This document shows, one piece after another, positions 10,601 to 23,903 of a stretch of 47,372 nucleotides of DNA (position 1 is its first letter; each line of letters starts with the position of its first letter). A program made the translations under genes and the position numbers. This stretch comes from Guillardia theta CCMP2712. Lineage: Eukaryota > Cryptophyceae > Pyrenomonadales > Geminigeraceae. The notes under the pieces are model-generated. The model was not told where the DNA came from, ran no database searches, and was given only the letters and a program-made list of their open reading frames with translations. Where the stretch lies: positions 4,945 to 52,316 of the forward strand of contig NW_005434434.1 in the NCBI RefSeq assembly GCF_000315625.1, read 5' to 3'.

Positions 10601-12112
10601 TTCCAGCACACTGATCGAGCCGCTGACCACCCCTCCCCCGATGACCAGCACGTGCTTGGCCTTCGGGTTTCTCGGCGTGAACTTTCCCTTTCCAGTCGCC
10701 GACAGCTGTAAAAGCGAAGAGCTGAGAACAATTTCTCAGCTCAGCCTCCCAGTACCTTAGCAATGGCCATTATGGTGCCGGTCTCAATGGAGAAGAACAA
10801 GACGCCACCAAGAATCACTGCGATCACAAAGAGCCGTCCAAGGACGGTCGACGGCGCGTAATCGCCGTACCTGCATGAGAGGCAGGCATCAGGCGTACAA
10901 CGAGAGAGCCAGTGTCTGCTTACCCGACAGTTGAGATCGTCACGAACGTGTAGTAGCACATGGTCATGAAGGAGGTGCTCCCCATGCCCGTTGACAGCTC
11001 CTTGTCGCTACCTCCGGGCAGGTCCCCTTGAAGGAGATCAGAGAGAAGGAGGGGAGCAAGATGCCATTCTTCACCGAGAGTTTCAAACACAAACATAGTC
11101 CCAGCAAAGAAGATGACAATAACAATGAATTTGATCAAACTTCTGATCATAGCTCGTGTAAACTCCTCCATCTGTTGAAGTCATCACTTCCGAAGGATCA
11201 CGCCAGGTCGGCTTCAACTCTCTCACCTCGGACATAATGCTGGAATTCTCAATCTCTCTCCACGTGAATAGTACCCTCACTGCTCGAATGTAGGAGAACG
11301 TGACCTGGAGGCAACCCATCAGAGTCGTTCCTGGAGCCATTCAGATCGAACCCAAGAAGGGCGGGGGCATAGATCCCCGCAGTAGGAGAAGCCGCCTTCC
11401 CTGGTCGGATGTCAGAACTCCAGAGCAGCGTAAGGGCTTTTACTCACTGTAGGAAGAGTGGGACCACGGTGAAAACGTCTATCAAGCTGCGGGAGGAAAA
11501 CGTGTGCATCGGGTCGAACTGGTATCTAGCAGCATCCAGCAAATGGGCGAACATGTAGAATATGTTGATGACGAATTCCAGCCAGAACACCTGCCTCTGT
11601 CTTCAGGGCATTGCGAGCGCCTCACAGCTGCCTGACCCCAAATGGTACCCGGAACATGTACGTCTTGTATATCCATAGGATCACCTGCATCCAGCGACAT
11701 CAGAGTGATGAGCTTGCCTGCCAGGGTTCTCACCGTGATGATCGACAGGCAGAACTGCAGCAAGTTTCTGCAAACAAGATGCAAAGTGATCAAGTGCGAG
11801 AGAAAGTGAACGCAGGTCACATTCGAGTTTCAAACTCCCGGAAGATGGGCTCCTCTTCAAAGTGTCCTATCCACTTGCCTGACATGGAATGTGAGCGCGG
11901 AGACGAGCATGGCAGCGTCTCTTCTCACGGATGAACTTCTTCACAGGCTCTGGTGATTTGACAAAGAGGGGTTGCATGCAGCAGCTGAAAAGGAAGACGC
12001 CCACCAGCACAATAATGCTCCACAGCACCTGTATCAAGACTGCTGCCCACCCTGTCCCTCCAACCTCAGAGAGTGTTGGGGGCGTCAGGAGGGATTGTTG
12101 CTTATCTACCAT
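7612..12112 (-). CDS. Slo/BK-type potassium channel with RCK domains
   Basis: Multi-exon gene. ATG is at 12110-12112 (MVDKQQSLL), preceded by an AG acceptor that suggests a 5' UTR intron. Exons encode a first membrane helix (AAVLIQVLWSIIVLVGVFLF), then NLLQFCLSIITVILWIYK, VFWLEFVINIFYMFAHLLDA, an S4-like RAVRVLFTWREIE, S5 (FIVIVIFFAGTMFVF), a pore split by an intron at TISTV/GYGDYAPST, and S6 (LFVIAVILGGVLFF). The TVGYGD filter marks K+ selectivity. RCK1 begins HVLVIGGGVVSGSISV and continues to about 9360. RCK2 begins NHIVIIGLDNTGSLFPQ at about 9110. The tail includes IGKTFAQVFSEM and IPIGIYR, as in BK-type gating rings. Family knowledge: RCK domains gate the pore on Ca2+ or other ligands. 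A proline/serine stretch at 9145-9350 is probably an in-frame intron. The last exon stops at 7612-7614, or splices at 7693/7642 into zinc-finger exons. Confidence 0.88.
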
Positions 12113-12612
12113 CTCCGCCTCTCTGAAAGGGGTGCAGAAATTCAATCAAATTGATCCAAGGAATCTCGCCGCATCAAAGCATAGCCATGCACCTGTCAGA
12201 TGGACATCAAACCGGTTACCACCGTTCCAACATCATCCTTCCAAGCTTCGAACCATCCAGCACATCCACATCATTGATAAGGAGAACGGATTTGTTCATG
12301 TCACTCCAGTTGCTGACGGCAAGAACCAACTAAAAACATTGCTTTGCCATTCTAGTCTCTCGCACTGACACAAGACACAGCTATGACAGAGAAGGAGAAT
12401 TCACTTCACATCGAAGCACATCTAGAATATTCAATGCTGTGGCATGTTCGCGGGTCGGGTCAGCCGAGTCCTCCACGAACAAGACAGATACATTCTGAGG
12501 AAGAACATTCCAGCCATCTCTGAACGAGAAAGAGGTCAAGGTCTACTCAAATCAGACTGGCATGTGGCACATCCCCTTGGAAACTGAACAATCAACCATA
12601 CCCGTCGCTACC
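11811..12612. repeat. source copy of a duplicated channel 5' segment
   Basis: The first exons and upstream spacer of the channel match 19967-20420 almost base for base, apart from large internal deletions in the second copy. See the entry at 19967. Confidence 0.85.
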
Positions 12613-13340
12613 TCCTTCCTGTCGTCTCCTCCCCCCCCCCTTCCCTCTCTCTCTTCACCTTCTCTCACATTTTCCCCTACAGTGCTTTGCCCGCCATTGG
12701 CATTCCCAAAATTCACACAGAACCCTACCCCCCCCATTGCCTACACACACGCACAGCAGTGACGACCCACCCCTATTCTTTGTCGTACCCCTAATGCCCG
12801 TAGATCAATCCATATAATTTGTACCCCCACCCCCTCTGTTTCCAGGTTGATCGCACATCCACCCCTATCAAGTACGAGTATTTCCATCATTCTCCACTAT
12901 CGAAAAGCGAACACCTCACGGCTCTTGAACATGGACCTTGGACACCCCTACTTCCACCACCCACGTGGTGTATACCACCCTAAGTTTTTGAACAACCACC
13001 CCTCCTTTTGATTCACGACAAAGGATATTGTGGCATCATTGGTGTGACCGGGCCCGGGTCCGGGACCAACGGCCGGAGCCCGGGAGTCTGCGAGTCACTG
13101 AGAAAGTTTGCTTTCAGGAATGCGGCAAAGAAACTTGATAATGCAGCAGTAGCTGGAGCAGCGGCGGCGGCAGGAAGACAAGCGGGAGGTAGGAGGAAGG
13201 ATTTGAGACGCATCACCTTGGACCAGGATCACAGATCTGCAGGGAGGAGATCGCGGGGTGATGATGCAAGTTGAAGCTTGCATCGACACGTCTGGCATGG
13301 GCAAGTAGGATCCTTGAGAAGCTTCTAGCTCAGATCGGAG
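12113..13340. other. divergent intergenic region between channel and glycosyltransferase
   Basis: About 1.2 kb shared 5' region of two divergently oriented genes. It holds C-rich tracts (12620-13010), a hyper-GC patch with gaccgggcccgggtccggg near 13045, and no supported gene. Promoters for both genes are presumably here, but no core element is clear. Confidence 0.6.
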
Positions 13341-16923
<3,583 letters not shown>

Positions 16924-17039
16924 GGACGAAGCCGATTGAGGTTGACAACTTCGATCGAACATGCTACAGGAGGTAATGGGCATATATGTCCTTTGGTATG
17001 AAAATGAGATAGGAAAGGCATGATGGACAGTACGGTGGT

Positions 17040-17145
17040 GATGGATCAGATGATGATGAAGATTGAGATGATGATGATGGAGATGGAGATGCAGATGCAG
17101 ATGACGAAGAGGAGGAGGAGGAGGAGGAGGAGGAGGAGGAGACGA
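17040..17145. repeat. GATGAT / GATGCA / GGA trinucleotide repeats
   Basis: Compound microsatellite on the plus strand (gatgatgatgg, gatgcagatgcag, gaggaggagg). It overlaps the proposed hydrophobic tail of the minus-strand ORF. Confidence 0.85.
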
Positions 17146-17606
17146 TTGTGGAAGATCTCACAGATCTTACAGGTTCGAGCAAGAAGCAGAGACAGTGTGG
17201 GATCGGGCATGTTGTTCGCGGCATAGCGGGCGATGTCCATCAAGTTGCCTTCTTCATCCTTGACAGAAAAACACTCATCATGTCTATGATACAATGTTTC
17301 ATCATGTCTGCTGTAAACCATCTCGTCACGCCTGCTATTTTCAAAGTTTTCCTCTTGGTTCATTTCGAGACTGAGACCCTCTGCATCGCAATCAACACTT
17401 CTGCCAACTTGCAGTCTTCACTCGACATGCCCGACGACGGACTTGTCTGCACATGATGTCCTGATGGAGTTTGAAACCAACGTCAACTGCACATGGCGCA
17501 AGGCCCTGTCATGCAGACCTTGGAATACTTGTGGCATCACTGTTGAAAGATGAAGATCATCAATAGCTATCCACGCGTCATAGCTGTTCGCACATGTCAA
17601 CATCAC
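17046..17606 (-). CDS. weak minus-strand gene with microsatellite-encoded hydrophobic tail
   Basis: The family is unknown. An exon ending near 17425 (MPQVFQGLHDRALRHVQL, then SCADKSVVGHV) joins in phase to an exon encoding RRDEMVYSRHDETLYHRHDE, then EGNLMDIARYAANNMPDP and LLLARTCKICEIFHNR. The tail is an 11-residue Leu run followed by alternating Ile/Cys/Ser, ending at a stop at 17046. That tail is encoded by the reverse complement of GGA and GATGCA repeats (17045-17145). If real, it would be a tail-anchored membrane protein. The repeat origin makes this doubtful. Confidence 0.25.
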
Positions 17607-17790
17607 ATCTCAATGTCAGAGCAGCTCTTTCCTTCCTGCATTCTCTCGCAACCATTCTTCAATCTCCCTCCCACGTGTCAGGCAAACGGCATCTGCCTGC
17701 TCCAAGTCATCGCTCTCGAATCTTGCTTCAAATGTCATTGCTTTCCTTGTTTTCGTTACTGCCATAGTCTCCCCCCCCCCCCCCGGCCCC

Positions 17791-18440
17791 TTATTCATCC
17801 CCCTCCTCGTTCCTCACAGTTTCTCTTCCCCATTTCTCCCAGTCTAAGACGTTTGTCGCCTCCAAGTCCGTCATCAAACCAGCCAACCAGAAAGTCTGCA
17901 CCAAACAGTTCACATGCACTCCGTCCTTGCTCGGCATCCTCCACACCTGCTTGATTTTCTGCTTTAGCCTGTCGTGGATCCTCCATGTGCTGCTCAACAC
18001 GATTCGAGCGCTAGCTCTGGGAGCGCGTGTCAAGGGCCCTGCGCTGATCCCAAGTGTACACCTCCTCACCTTCTCACGAACCCCACGAATCGGTGAACCA
18101 GCTCGGGCTCCTGCTCCTGCGTCACTCTCGTAGCGAGAGGAGAAGAAATATGTCCGAAGTAGTACAAGCATCTCGGAGCTGCTCCTCTCCGTGTTCAGCA
18201 CTCCATCTATGTCCAGGAACACGATGACCCTGGACTTATCCTCTGCCGGCCCACCTCGTTGGTGCTGTTAGGCCTTGTAGCGCCGCAGGGTCGCATACCT
18301 TCATGGGCTCCTCTCCTCCTCCTCTCCTCCTCCTCGAGATCCTCCTCCTCAAGCCCCTCCAGGGAGCCGCAACTCTCGCATACATCCTCCTCCACCCGCC
18401 CCCCGCATAGCGGACAGGAGCGTGCTCTAGCCCCAGCCAT
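17791..18440 (-). CDS. HAD-like protein with N-terminal zinc ribbon, copy 1 (intact)
   Basis: Three exons (18299-18440, 18078-18254, 17791-18038) give exactly 189 codons. The N-terminus has a zinc-ribbon pattern (CPLCGGR then CESCGS) and a Glu/Arg stretch. Then comes VIVFLDIDGVLNTERSS, HAD motif I with both aspartates (DxDGV), and later RIVLSSTWRIHDRLKQKI, motif II (SSTW). HAD enzymes use the first Asp as nucleophile. The DxDGV/SSTW pairing resembles the HAD domains found in some RNA-repair proteins, but the substrate is unknown. Motifs III and IV are not clear in the short C-terminus (LEATNVLDWEKWG, ending NEEGDE). It is transcribed divergently from the coiled-coil gene at 18818. The pair is duplicated downstream, where the second HAD copy is broken. 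Confidence 0.7.
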
Positions 18441-18817
18441 GTTTCCGCTCTTTTTTAGTCAAGTGGGGAAATCAATGCAATAATTGTACACATGGAGGCA
18501 AAACTCGAGTCGGCCTCAGGCCAGCATGAGAAGGTTGAGAAAGACAGCAGCTACTGTAATATCCCCACCTCCTCGAGTCGGCCAATAACACCGTACCGTT
18601 GTTGAGTAAAGAATTGCCACAAACTTGGTTTTCCCGCGCGACCAGGGAGGAAGGAGTCAGGAGGGAGGAGGCAAGAGGAGGGAGCAGGAGGGAGCAGGCA
18701 AGAGGAGGAGGAGGCAAGAGGAGGGAGTAGGAGGAGGCAGGAGGGGGGTCATTGGATTCACTTGCGGCTACGGCGCAGTTGAATCTACTTCAGTGAGCGC
18801 CAGAAATAAATTCTTGC
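18441..18817. promoter_or_regulatory. divergent promoter region of copy 1
   Basis: A 377-bp region between two start codons facing away from each other. It includes a GGA/GCA-rich tract (18640-18745) and is retained almost unchanged in copy 2. No TATA-like element is obvious. The regulatory role is inferred from position. Confidence 0.5.
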
Positions 18818-19698
18818 ATGCGAATACTTAGTACTATCAAGAATGTCCTGACCCATGTTGCAGGCGGTCAGATCATGGCGGGAATGGAAGAGAGCGATGG
18901 GCCAAAGGCTGGAGATATACATCGAGCTGCCTTCTGCATCAGACCTGAACAAGACGTCGACCTGCATTATATCTTCAATGGAATGATGGAAGATGTCAAA
19001 TCAGTGGCAAGCAGCAACCAGGAGTCCTTCTATGACGTGCACGTGAAGCGAGGAGAATACGTCTGCTTTGAGATGTCGCAAGATATGCACAAGATCCTGA
19101 CCAAGATTGTTCAGCTCTCACGTCTGTATTCTCCCGGAGGATTGAAGGACCATTTTCTTGGACGTCAAGCGAAGATCAGGGCCTTTGGTGTCATCGTGAG
19201 CGGAGATAGGAGAGAGTTTGAAGATCTTGGTGAGAAAGTCAGAGCTTTCTTTGTGGAGACGAGCAAAATTCCAAAGTTGTCCAAGAATCTGATCGATCAA
19301 TCGATCCCGTTCTTCCTCTGTCTAGTAAACCATGAAAATCTCTATAGTCAGGTAACAGATCTGAAACTGTCAGTAGAGGATCTCAAGGATTCGATGGAGG
19401 TAATGAGCCGCAGAGCGCTTTGTTGTCTTGTTGCTTTTGAAGCTGATTATCAACCTCGGATCATGGTAGGAAAGATTTGCTCAACAGCAGGGACTCAAGG
19501 AGTCAGTGGAGGATCTGAAGCAGTCGATGGAGGCAATGCAGGAGTCAATGAAGGTAACTTTGTCTTGTTTCTTTTGAAGAGACTGATTATCAACCTCGGA
19601 TCATGAAGGTAACTTTGTCTTGTTTCTTTTGAAGAGACTGATTATCAACCTAGGAGATGAAAGGTCGCATTGTAGAAGAGCTCAAAGAGCTGCTCTAA
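18818..19698 (+). CDS. orphan coiled-coil-tailed protein, copy 1
   Basis: The family is not recognised. It starts at ATG 18818 (MRILSTIKNVL) or at 18874 (MAGMEESDGPK). The body reads RAAFCIRPEQDVDLHYIFNG, YDVHVKRGEYVCFEMSQDMH, FGVIVSGDRREFEDLGEKVR and PFFLCLVNHENLY, suggesting an alpha/beta domain of about 160 residues. It ends in a heptad-like tail (DLKLSVEDLKDSME, then LKESVEDLKQSMEAMQESMK and EMKGRIVEELKELL) assembled from three exons, with TAA at 19696-19698. The last intron is enlarged by a tandem duplication of about 55 bp relative to copy 2. Protein copies 1 and 2 differ by only a few residues (DVKSV/DIKSV, KIPKL/KSPRL). Confidence 0.6.
19549..19655. repeat. tandem duplication of about 55 bp within the last intron of copy 1
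   Basis: The block ggtaactttgtcttgtttct through attatcaacct appears twice in succession here, and only once at the equivalent place in copy 2 (22377-22425). The second unit carries the functional-looking acceptor ctag. Confidence 0.85.
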
Positions 19699-19966
19699 GG
19701 TCTTTTGCCGCAATCATCGTGACTCTTGTCGGCAATCTTTTCGTCCGTCTTCGTTCCTAATAGGCAGCCGATGATATTTTAGTGTGATTTTTCTTTTTAT
19801 TATTTTCTCTTCTACTAGCGTAATGAAACTGTTGCAACAATAGTCACCGGAGTCTAGAAGGGGAGGAAGGAACGAGGCCGGGAGTCACAGGGAAGGACAG
19901 GGGGCCTGAGAATAAGACAAGAAGCGCCTGCGCGGGGTCTCGACCAACCTTGCACTTTCTCTGAAC
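19699..19966. other. 3' flank of copy 1
   Basis: AT-rich after the stop codon (tttctttttattattttctc), then unique sequence. No supported gene. Confidence 0.5.
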
Positions 19967-20420
19967 GCAGGTCACCTTCGAGTTTCAAACTCCCGGAAGA
20001 TGGGCTCCTCTTCAAAGTGTCCTATCCACTTGCCTGACATGGAATGTGAGCGCGGAGACGAGCATGGCAGCGTGTCTTCTCACGGATGAACTTCTTCACA
20101 GGCTCGGGTGACTTGACGAAGAGGGGTTGCATGCAGCAGCTGAAAATGAAAGACGCCCACCAGCACAATAATGCTCCACAGCACCTGCTGCCTACCTTGT
20201 CCCTCACTCCAGTTGCTGACGGCAAGATCCAACTAAAAGCAGTTTTCCATTCCAGTCTCTCGCACTACACAAGATCCACGAACAAGACAGATACAGTCTG
20301 AGGAAGAACATTCCAGCCCGTCTCTGAACGTGAAAGAGGTCCAGGTCTCCTCAAATCAGGCTGGCATGCGGCACATCCGCTTTGTAACTGCACAATCACA
20401 CATACCCATCGCTACCCTGC
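19967..20420 (-). pseudogene. duplicated, internally deleted fragment of the K+ channel first exons and promoter
   Basis: It matches 11811-12612. It retains the coding stretch for FSCCMQPLFVKSPEPVKKFI, the GTGAG donor, the next exon (KWIGHFEEEPIFREFE) and the upstream flank (gaacaagacagatac onward). Relative to the source it lacks the start codon and most of the first membrane helix (about 240 bp lost after 12060) and about 105 bp around 12372-12476. With no start and no downstream exons it cannot make a channel. It sits exactly in the gap between the two copies of the HAD/coiled-coil block. Confidence 0.85.
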
Positions 20421-20663
20421 CCCTGCCCCCGTCTCTGTCTCTGTCTCTGTCTCCGCCCCTGCCCCTGTCTCAGTCTCTGTCTCCGGCTCTGTCTCTGCCC
20501 CTACCTCTGTCCCTGCCCCTGCCCCCGTCTCTGTCTCTGCCCCTGCCTCTGCCCCTGCCCCTGCCCCTGCCCACTGTCTCTGTCTCTGCCCCTGCCCCTG
20601 CCCCCGTCTCAGTCTCTGCCCCTGCCTCTGTCCCTGCCCCTGCCCCTGTCTCTGTCTCTACCC
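20405..20663. repeat. CTCTGTCTCTGCCCCTGCCCC hexamer-family repeat
   Basis: Degenerate array of ctgccc and ctgtct hexamers. It abuts the left edge of duplication copy 2 at the ctaagac junction, replacing the native 3' end of the HAD gene. Confidence 0.9.
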
Positions 20664-21263
20664 CTAAGACGTTTGTCGCCTCCAAGTCCGTCATCAAACC
20701 AGCCAACCAGAAAGTCTGCCACCGACAGTTCACATGCACTCCGTCCTTACTCGGCATCCTCCACGCCTGTTTGATTTTCTGCTTCAGCCTGTCGTGGATC
20801 CTCCATGTGCTGCTCAACACGATTCGAGCGCTAGCTCTGGGAGCGCGTGTCAAGGGCCCTGCCGCAGTGCGCTGATCCCAAGTGTACACCTCCTCACCTT
20901 CTCACGAACCCCACGAATCGGTGAACCAGCTCGGGCTCCTGCTCCTGCGTCACTCTCGTAGCGAGAGGAGAAGATATATGTCTACAAGCATCTCAGAGCT
21001 GCTCCTCTCCGTGTTCAGCACTCCATCTATGTCCAGGAACACGATGACCCTGGACTTATCCTCTCCCGGCCCACCTTGTTGGTGCTGTCAGGCCTTGGAG
21101 CGCCGCAGGGTCGCATACCTTCATGGGCTCCTCTCCTCCTCCTCCTCTCCTCCTCCTCGAGATCCTCCTCCTCAAGCCCCTCCAGGGAGCCGCAACTCTC
21201 GCATACATCCTCCTCCACCCGCCCCCCGCATAGCGGACAGAAGCGTGCTCTAGCCCCAGCCAT
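20664..21263 (-). pseudogene. HAD-like zinc-ribbon protein, copy 2 (frameshifted and 3'-truncated)
   Basis: It begins like copy 1 (ATG at 21261-21263, CPLCGGR and CESCGS) and keeps the DIDGVLNTERSSSEM stretch. An 8-bp deletion near 20980 relative to copy 1 shifts the frame, and reading stops soon after at SLRE. An 8-bp insertion near 20863 falls in what is an intron in copy 1, so it does not restore the frame. The 3' end lacks the copy 1 terminus (LDWEKWGRE) and runs into the ctgccc repeat at 20663. Probably a decaying duplicate, although alternative splicing cannot be excluded. Confidence 0.7.
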
Positions 21264-21640
21264 GTTTCCGCTCTTTTTTAGTCAAGTGGGAAAATCAATG
21301 CAATAATTGTACACATGGAGGCAAAACTCGAGTCGGCCTCAGGCCAGCATGAGAAGGTTGAGAAAGACAGCAGCTACTGTAATATCCCCACCTCCTCGAG
21401 TCGGCCAATAACACCGTTCCGTTGTTGAGTAAAGAATTGCCACAAACTTGGTTTTCCCGCGCGACCAGGGAGGAAGGAGTCAGGAGGGAGGAGGCAAGAG
21501 GAGGGAGCAGGAGGGAGCAGGCAAGAGGAGGAGGAGGCAAGAGGAGGGAGCAGGAGGAGGCAGGAGGGGGGTCATTGGATTCACTTGCGGCTACGGCGCA
21601 GTTGAATCTACTTCAGTGTGCGCCAGAAATAAATTCTTGC
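21264..21640. promoter_or_regulatory. divergent promoter region of copy 2
   Basis: Same layout as 18441-18817, with a handful of substitutions. One of them (cagtgtgcg for cagtgagcg) removes an in-frame stop and extends the upstream ORF, but no new ATG appears. Confidence 0.5.
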
Positions 21641-22477
21641 ATGCGAATACTTAGTACTATCAAGAATGTCCTGACCCATGTTGCAGGCGGTCAGATCATG
21701 GCGGGAATGGAAGAGAGCGATGGGCCAAAGGCTGGAGATATACATCGAGCTGCCTTCTGCATCAGACCTGAACAAGACGTCGACCTGCATTATATTTTCA
21801 ATGGAATGATGGAAGATATCAAATCAGTGGCAAGCAGCAACCAGGAGTCCTTCTATGACGTGCACGTGAAGCGAGGAGAATACGTCTGCTTTGAGATGTC
21901 GCAAGATATGCACAAGATCCTGACCAAGATTGTTCAGCTCTCACGTCTGTATTCTCCCGGAGGATTGAAGGACCATTTTCTTGGACGTCAAGCGAAGATC
22001 AGGGCCTTTGGTGTCATCGTGAGCGGAGATAGGAGAGAGTTTGAAGATCTTGGTGAGAAAGTCAGAGCTTTCTTTGTGGAGACGAGCAAAAGTCCAAGGT
22101 TGTCCAAGAATCTGATCGATCAATCGATCCCGTTCTTCCTCTGTCTAGTAAACCATGAAAATCTCTATAGTCAGGTAACAGATCTGAAACTGTCAGTAGA
22201 GGATCTCAAGGATTCGATGGAGGTAATGAGCCGCAGAGCGCTTTGTTGTCTTGTTGCTTTTGAAGCTGATTATCAACCTCGGATCATGGTAGGAAAGATT
22301 TGCTCAACAGCAGGGACTCAAGGAGTCAGTGGAGGATCTGAAGCAGTCGATGGAGGCAATGCAGGAGTCAATGAAGGTAACTTTGTCTTGTTTCTTTTGA
22401 AGAGACTGATTATCAACCTCGGATCATGGTAGGAGATGAAAGGTCGCATTGTAGAAGAGCTCAAAGAGCTGCTCTAA
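21641..22477 (+). CDS. orphan coiled-coil-tailed protein, copy 2
   Basis: A near-identical paralogue of 18818-19698, starting at the equivalent ATG (21641) and ending at TAA 22475-22477. The three-exon tail is preserved, with introns starting gtaatgagcc and gtaactttg and the final acceptor ggatcatggtag. No frame-breaking change was seen, so this copy may be functional even though its divergent HAD partner is broken. Confidence 0.6.
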
Positions 22478-23903
22478 GGTCTTTTGCCGCAATCATCGTG
22501 ACTCTTGTCGGCAATCTTTTCGTCCGTCTTCGTTCCTGTTAGGCAGCCGATGATATTGTAGTGTTATTTTTCTTCTTATTGTTTTCAAGTTCTCTTTTAC
22601 TAGCGTAATGAAACTCAGTTGCAACAATAGTCACCGTAGTCTGGGGTAACTTCCGTAGAGAAGTGATGTGACGACTCTGAGGATGTGGCTCTCGACCAAC
22701 CTTGCACTTTGTGCCTCTTCTCAAGCTCAACTTGGCAAGTTCATCTTCACCCGGGCCGCATCATGGCCGAAGTCAGCGCATCTTGTCAGCGGATGTCACG
22801 GCCGCCCCGGCCGGGCGCACCAGCGGGTGACCCTCAGGCTTGCCACGGTCTGCAGGATCGGATCGACGCTCAGTACAACTCAACACTGTCATCGGGCCCC
22901 GGCTCCGTGTGAAGAAGCTTACCGTTCAGGTCAGCCTCAGACTGTAATTCAAAACGTTTGAAAGACAGAAAGATTGATTTAGTCCTTATTCACACTTCCT
23001 GGTGAAGCTTCGTAGTTCGTGCCTCAATCACCCCACCCTCACTTTTCCACCATACATAGAATTTCTACCCTTTACAACATTGCATTACCCTACCCATCTT
23101 TTATGCTCTCAAGTACCCCACCCTCATATTTTCGACATACTCCGGGGACTTACACCCCTTTGAAACCCTGCCTTCTCCTGCAACAGAGTACCCACCCTGT
23201 CGGAAAACTTCATTTCTATCACCCACCCCAGTCATCAAAATTCCATAACCCCACCACCTTCCAATTCAACTACCCCCCCCATTCTACCGTAACTCTAGCT
23301 AATCCGCGCACAACACCTTACCCACCTCCTCCTCCAGCATTGCGATACCACGGTATGCACCTCCCCTTCCCCCGACTTCCCCGTCCTCCCTGCCAGCTCT
23401 TGATCTTCGGAACATGCTCTGACCTCTTTGCTCTGACCTCCCTCTCTCAATCTTCTTTCACCATATCGGATCATGCTCTGACCTCTTTGCTCTGACCTCC
23501 CTCTCTCAATCTTCTTTCACCATATCAGATCAATCATGCTCTGACCTCTCTGGTCTAACCTCACTCTCTCAATCTTCTTTCACCATAGCAGCGTTGGTTT
23601 TCCTCTTCGGTGGTATCCCTTTCACACCCGTGCCGCCCCCTGCCCCTGCCGCCCCCCCCCCCCCCCACCTCCCCGCAACCCACGCCGCGCGCGAGCTCGA
23701 GCAATGTTAGAGTAGTCTTCTTTACATACTTACCTCTCCATCACTTGCAGCTTGGTCCACACACCAATGTCTCTTCTTCCTCTCATACCTCCAAACCCAG
23801 CTTCATAGGAACATGCGAAAAGCACTGTGTATTTCATCACTTCTCACCGCGCACGAAGTCATGAGCGTCCTGACCGAAGTGCTTCTCAGACTAAGACTCC
23901 AAG
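22478..23903. other. 1.4-kb spacer with C-rich tracts
   Basis: 3' flank of copy 2, a GC-richer patch at 22740-22910, C-rich tracts at 23020-23300, the 60-bp repeat at 23413-23594 and a poly-C run near 23650. No supported gene. Confidence 0.55.
23413..23594. repeat. three tandem copies of a 60 to 63-bp unit
   Basis: Units start at atgctctgacctc (23413, 23473, 23536) and each ends near tctttcaccatat(c). The second and third differ by a few substitutions and a 3-bp insertion. Confidence 0.92.

Larger units (their letters stand above)
17844..19857. repeat. segmental tandem duplication, copy 1
   Basis: About 2 kb matching 20664-22640 at high identity. The offset is 2820 bp at the left edge (ctaagacgtttgtcg in both). 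It contains the HAD gene (-), a shared divergent promoter region, and the coiled-coil gene (+). Similarity fades after caacaatagtcaccg at the right end. Confidence 0.93.
20664..22640. repeat. segmental tandem duplication, copy 2
   Basis: Second copy of the 17844-19857 block with near identity, including the divergent promoter and GGA-rich tract. Confidence 0.93.

Noticed and set aside
21422-21640. N-terminal extension of the coiled-coil copy 2 ORF
   Set aside because: It starts at TTG and exists only because one base change removed a stop present in copy 1. The shared ATG at 21641 is preferred.
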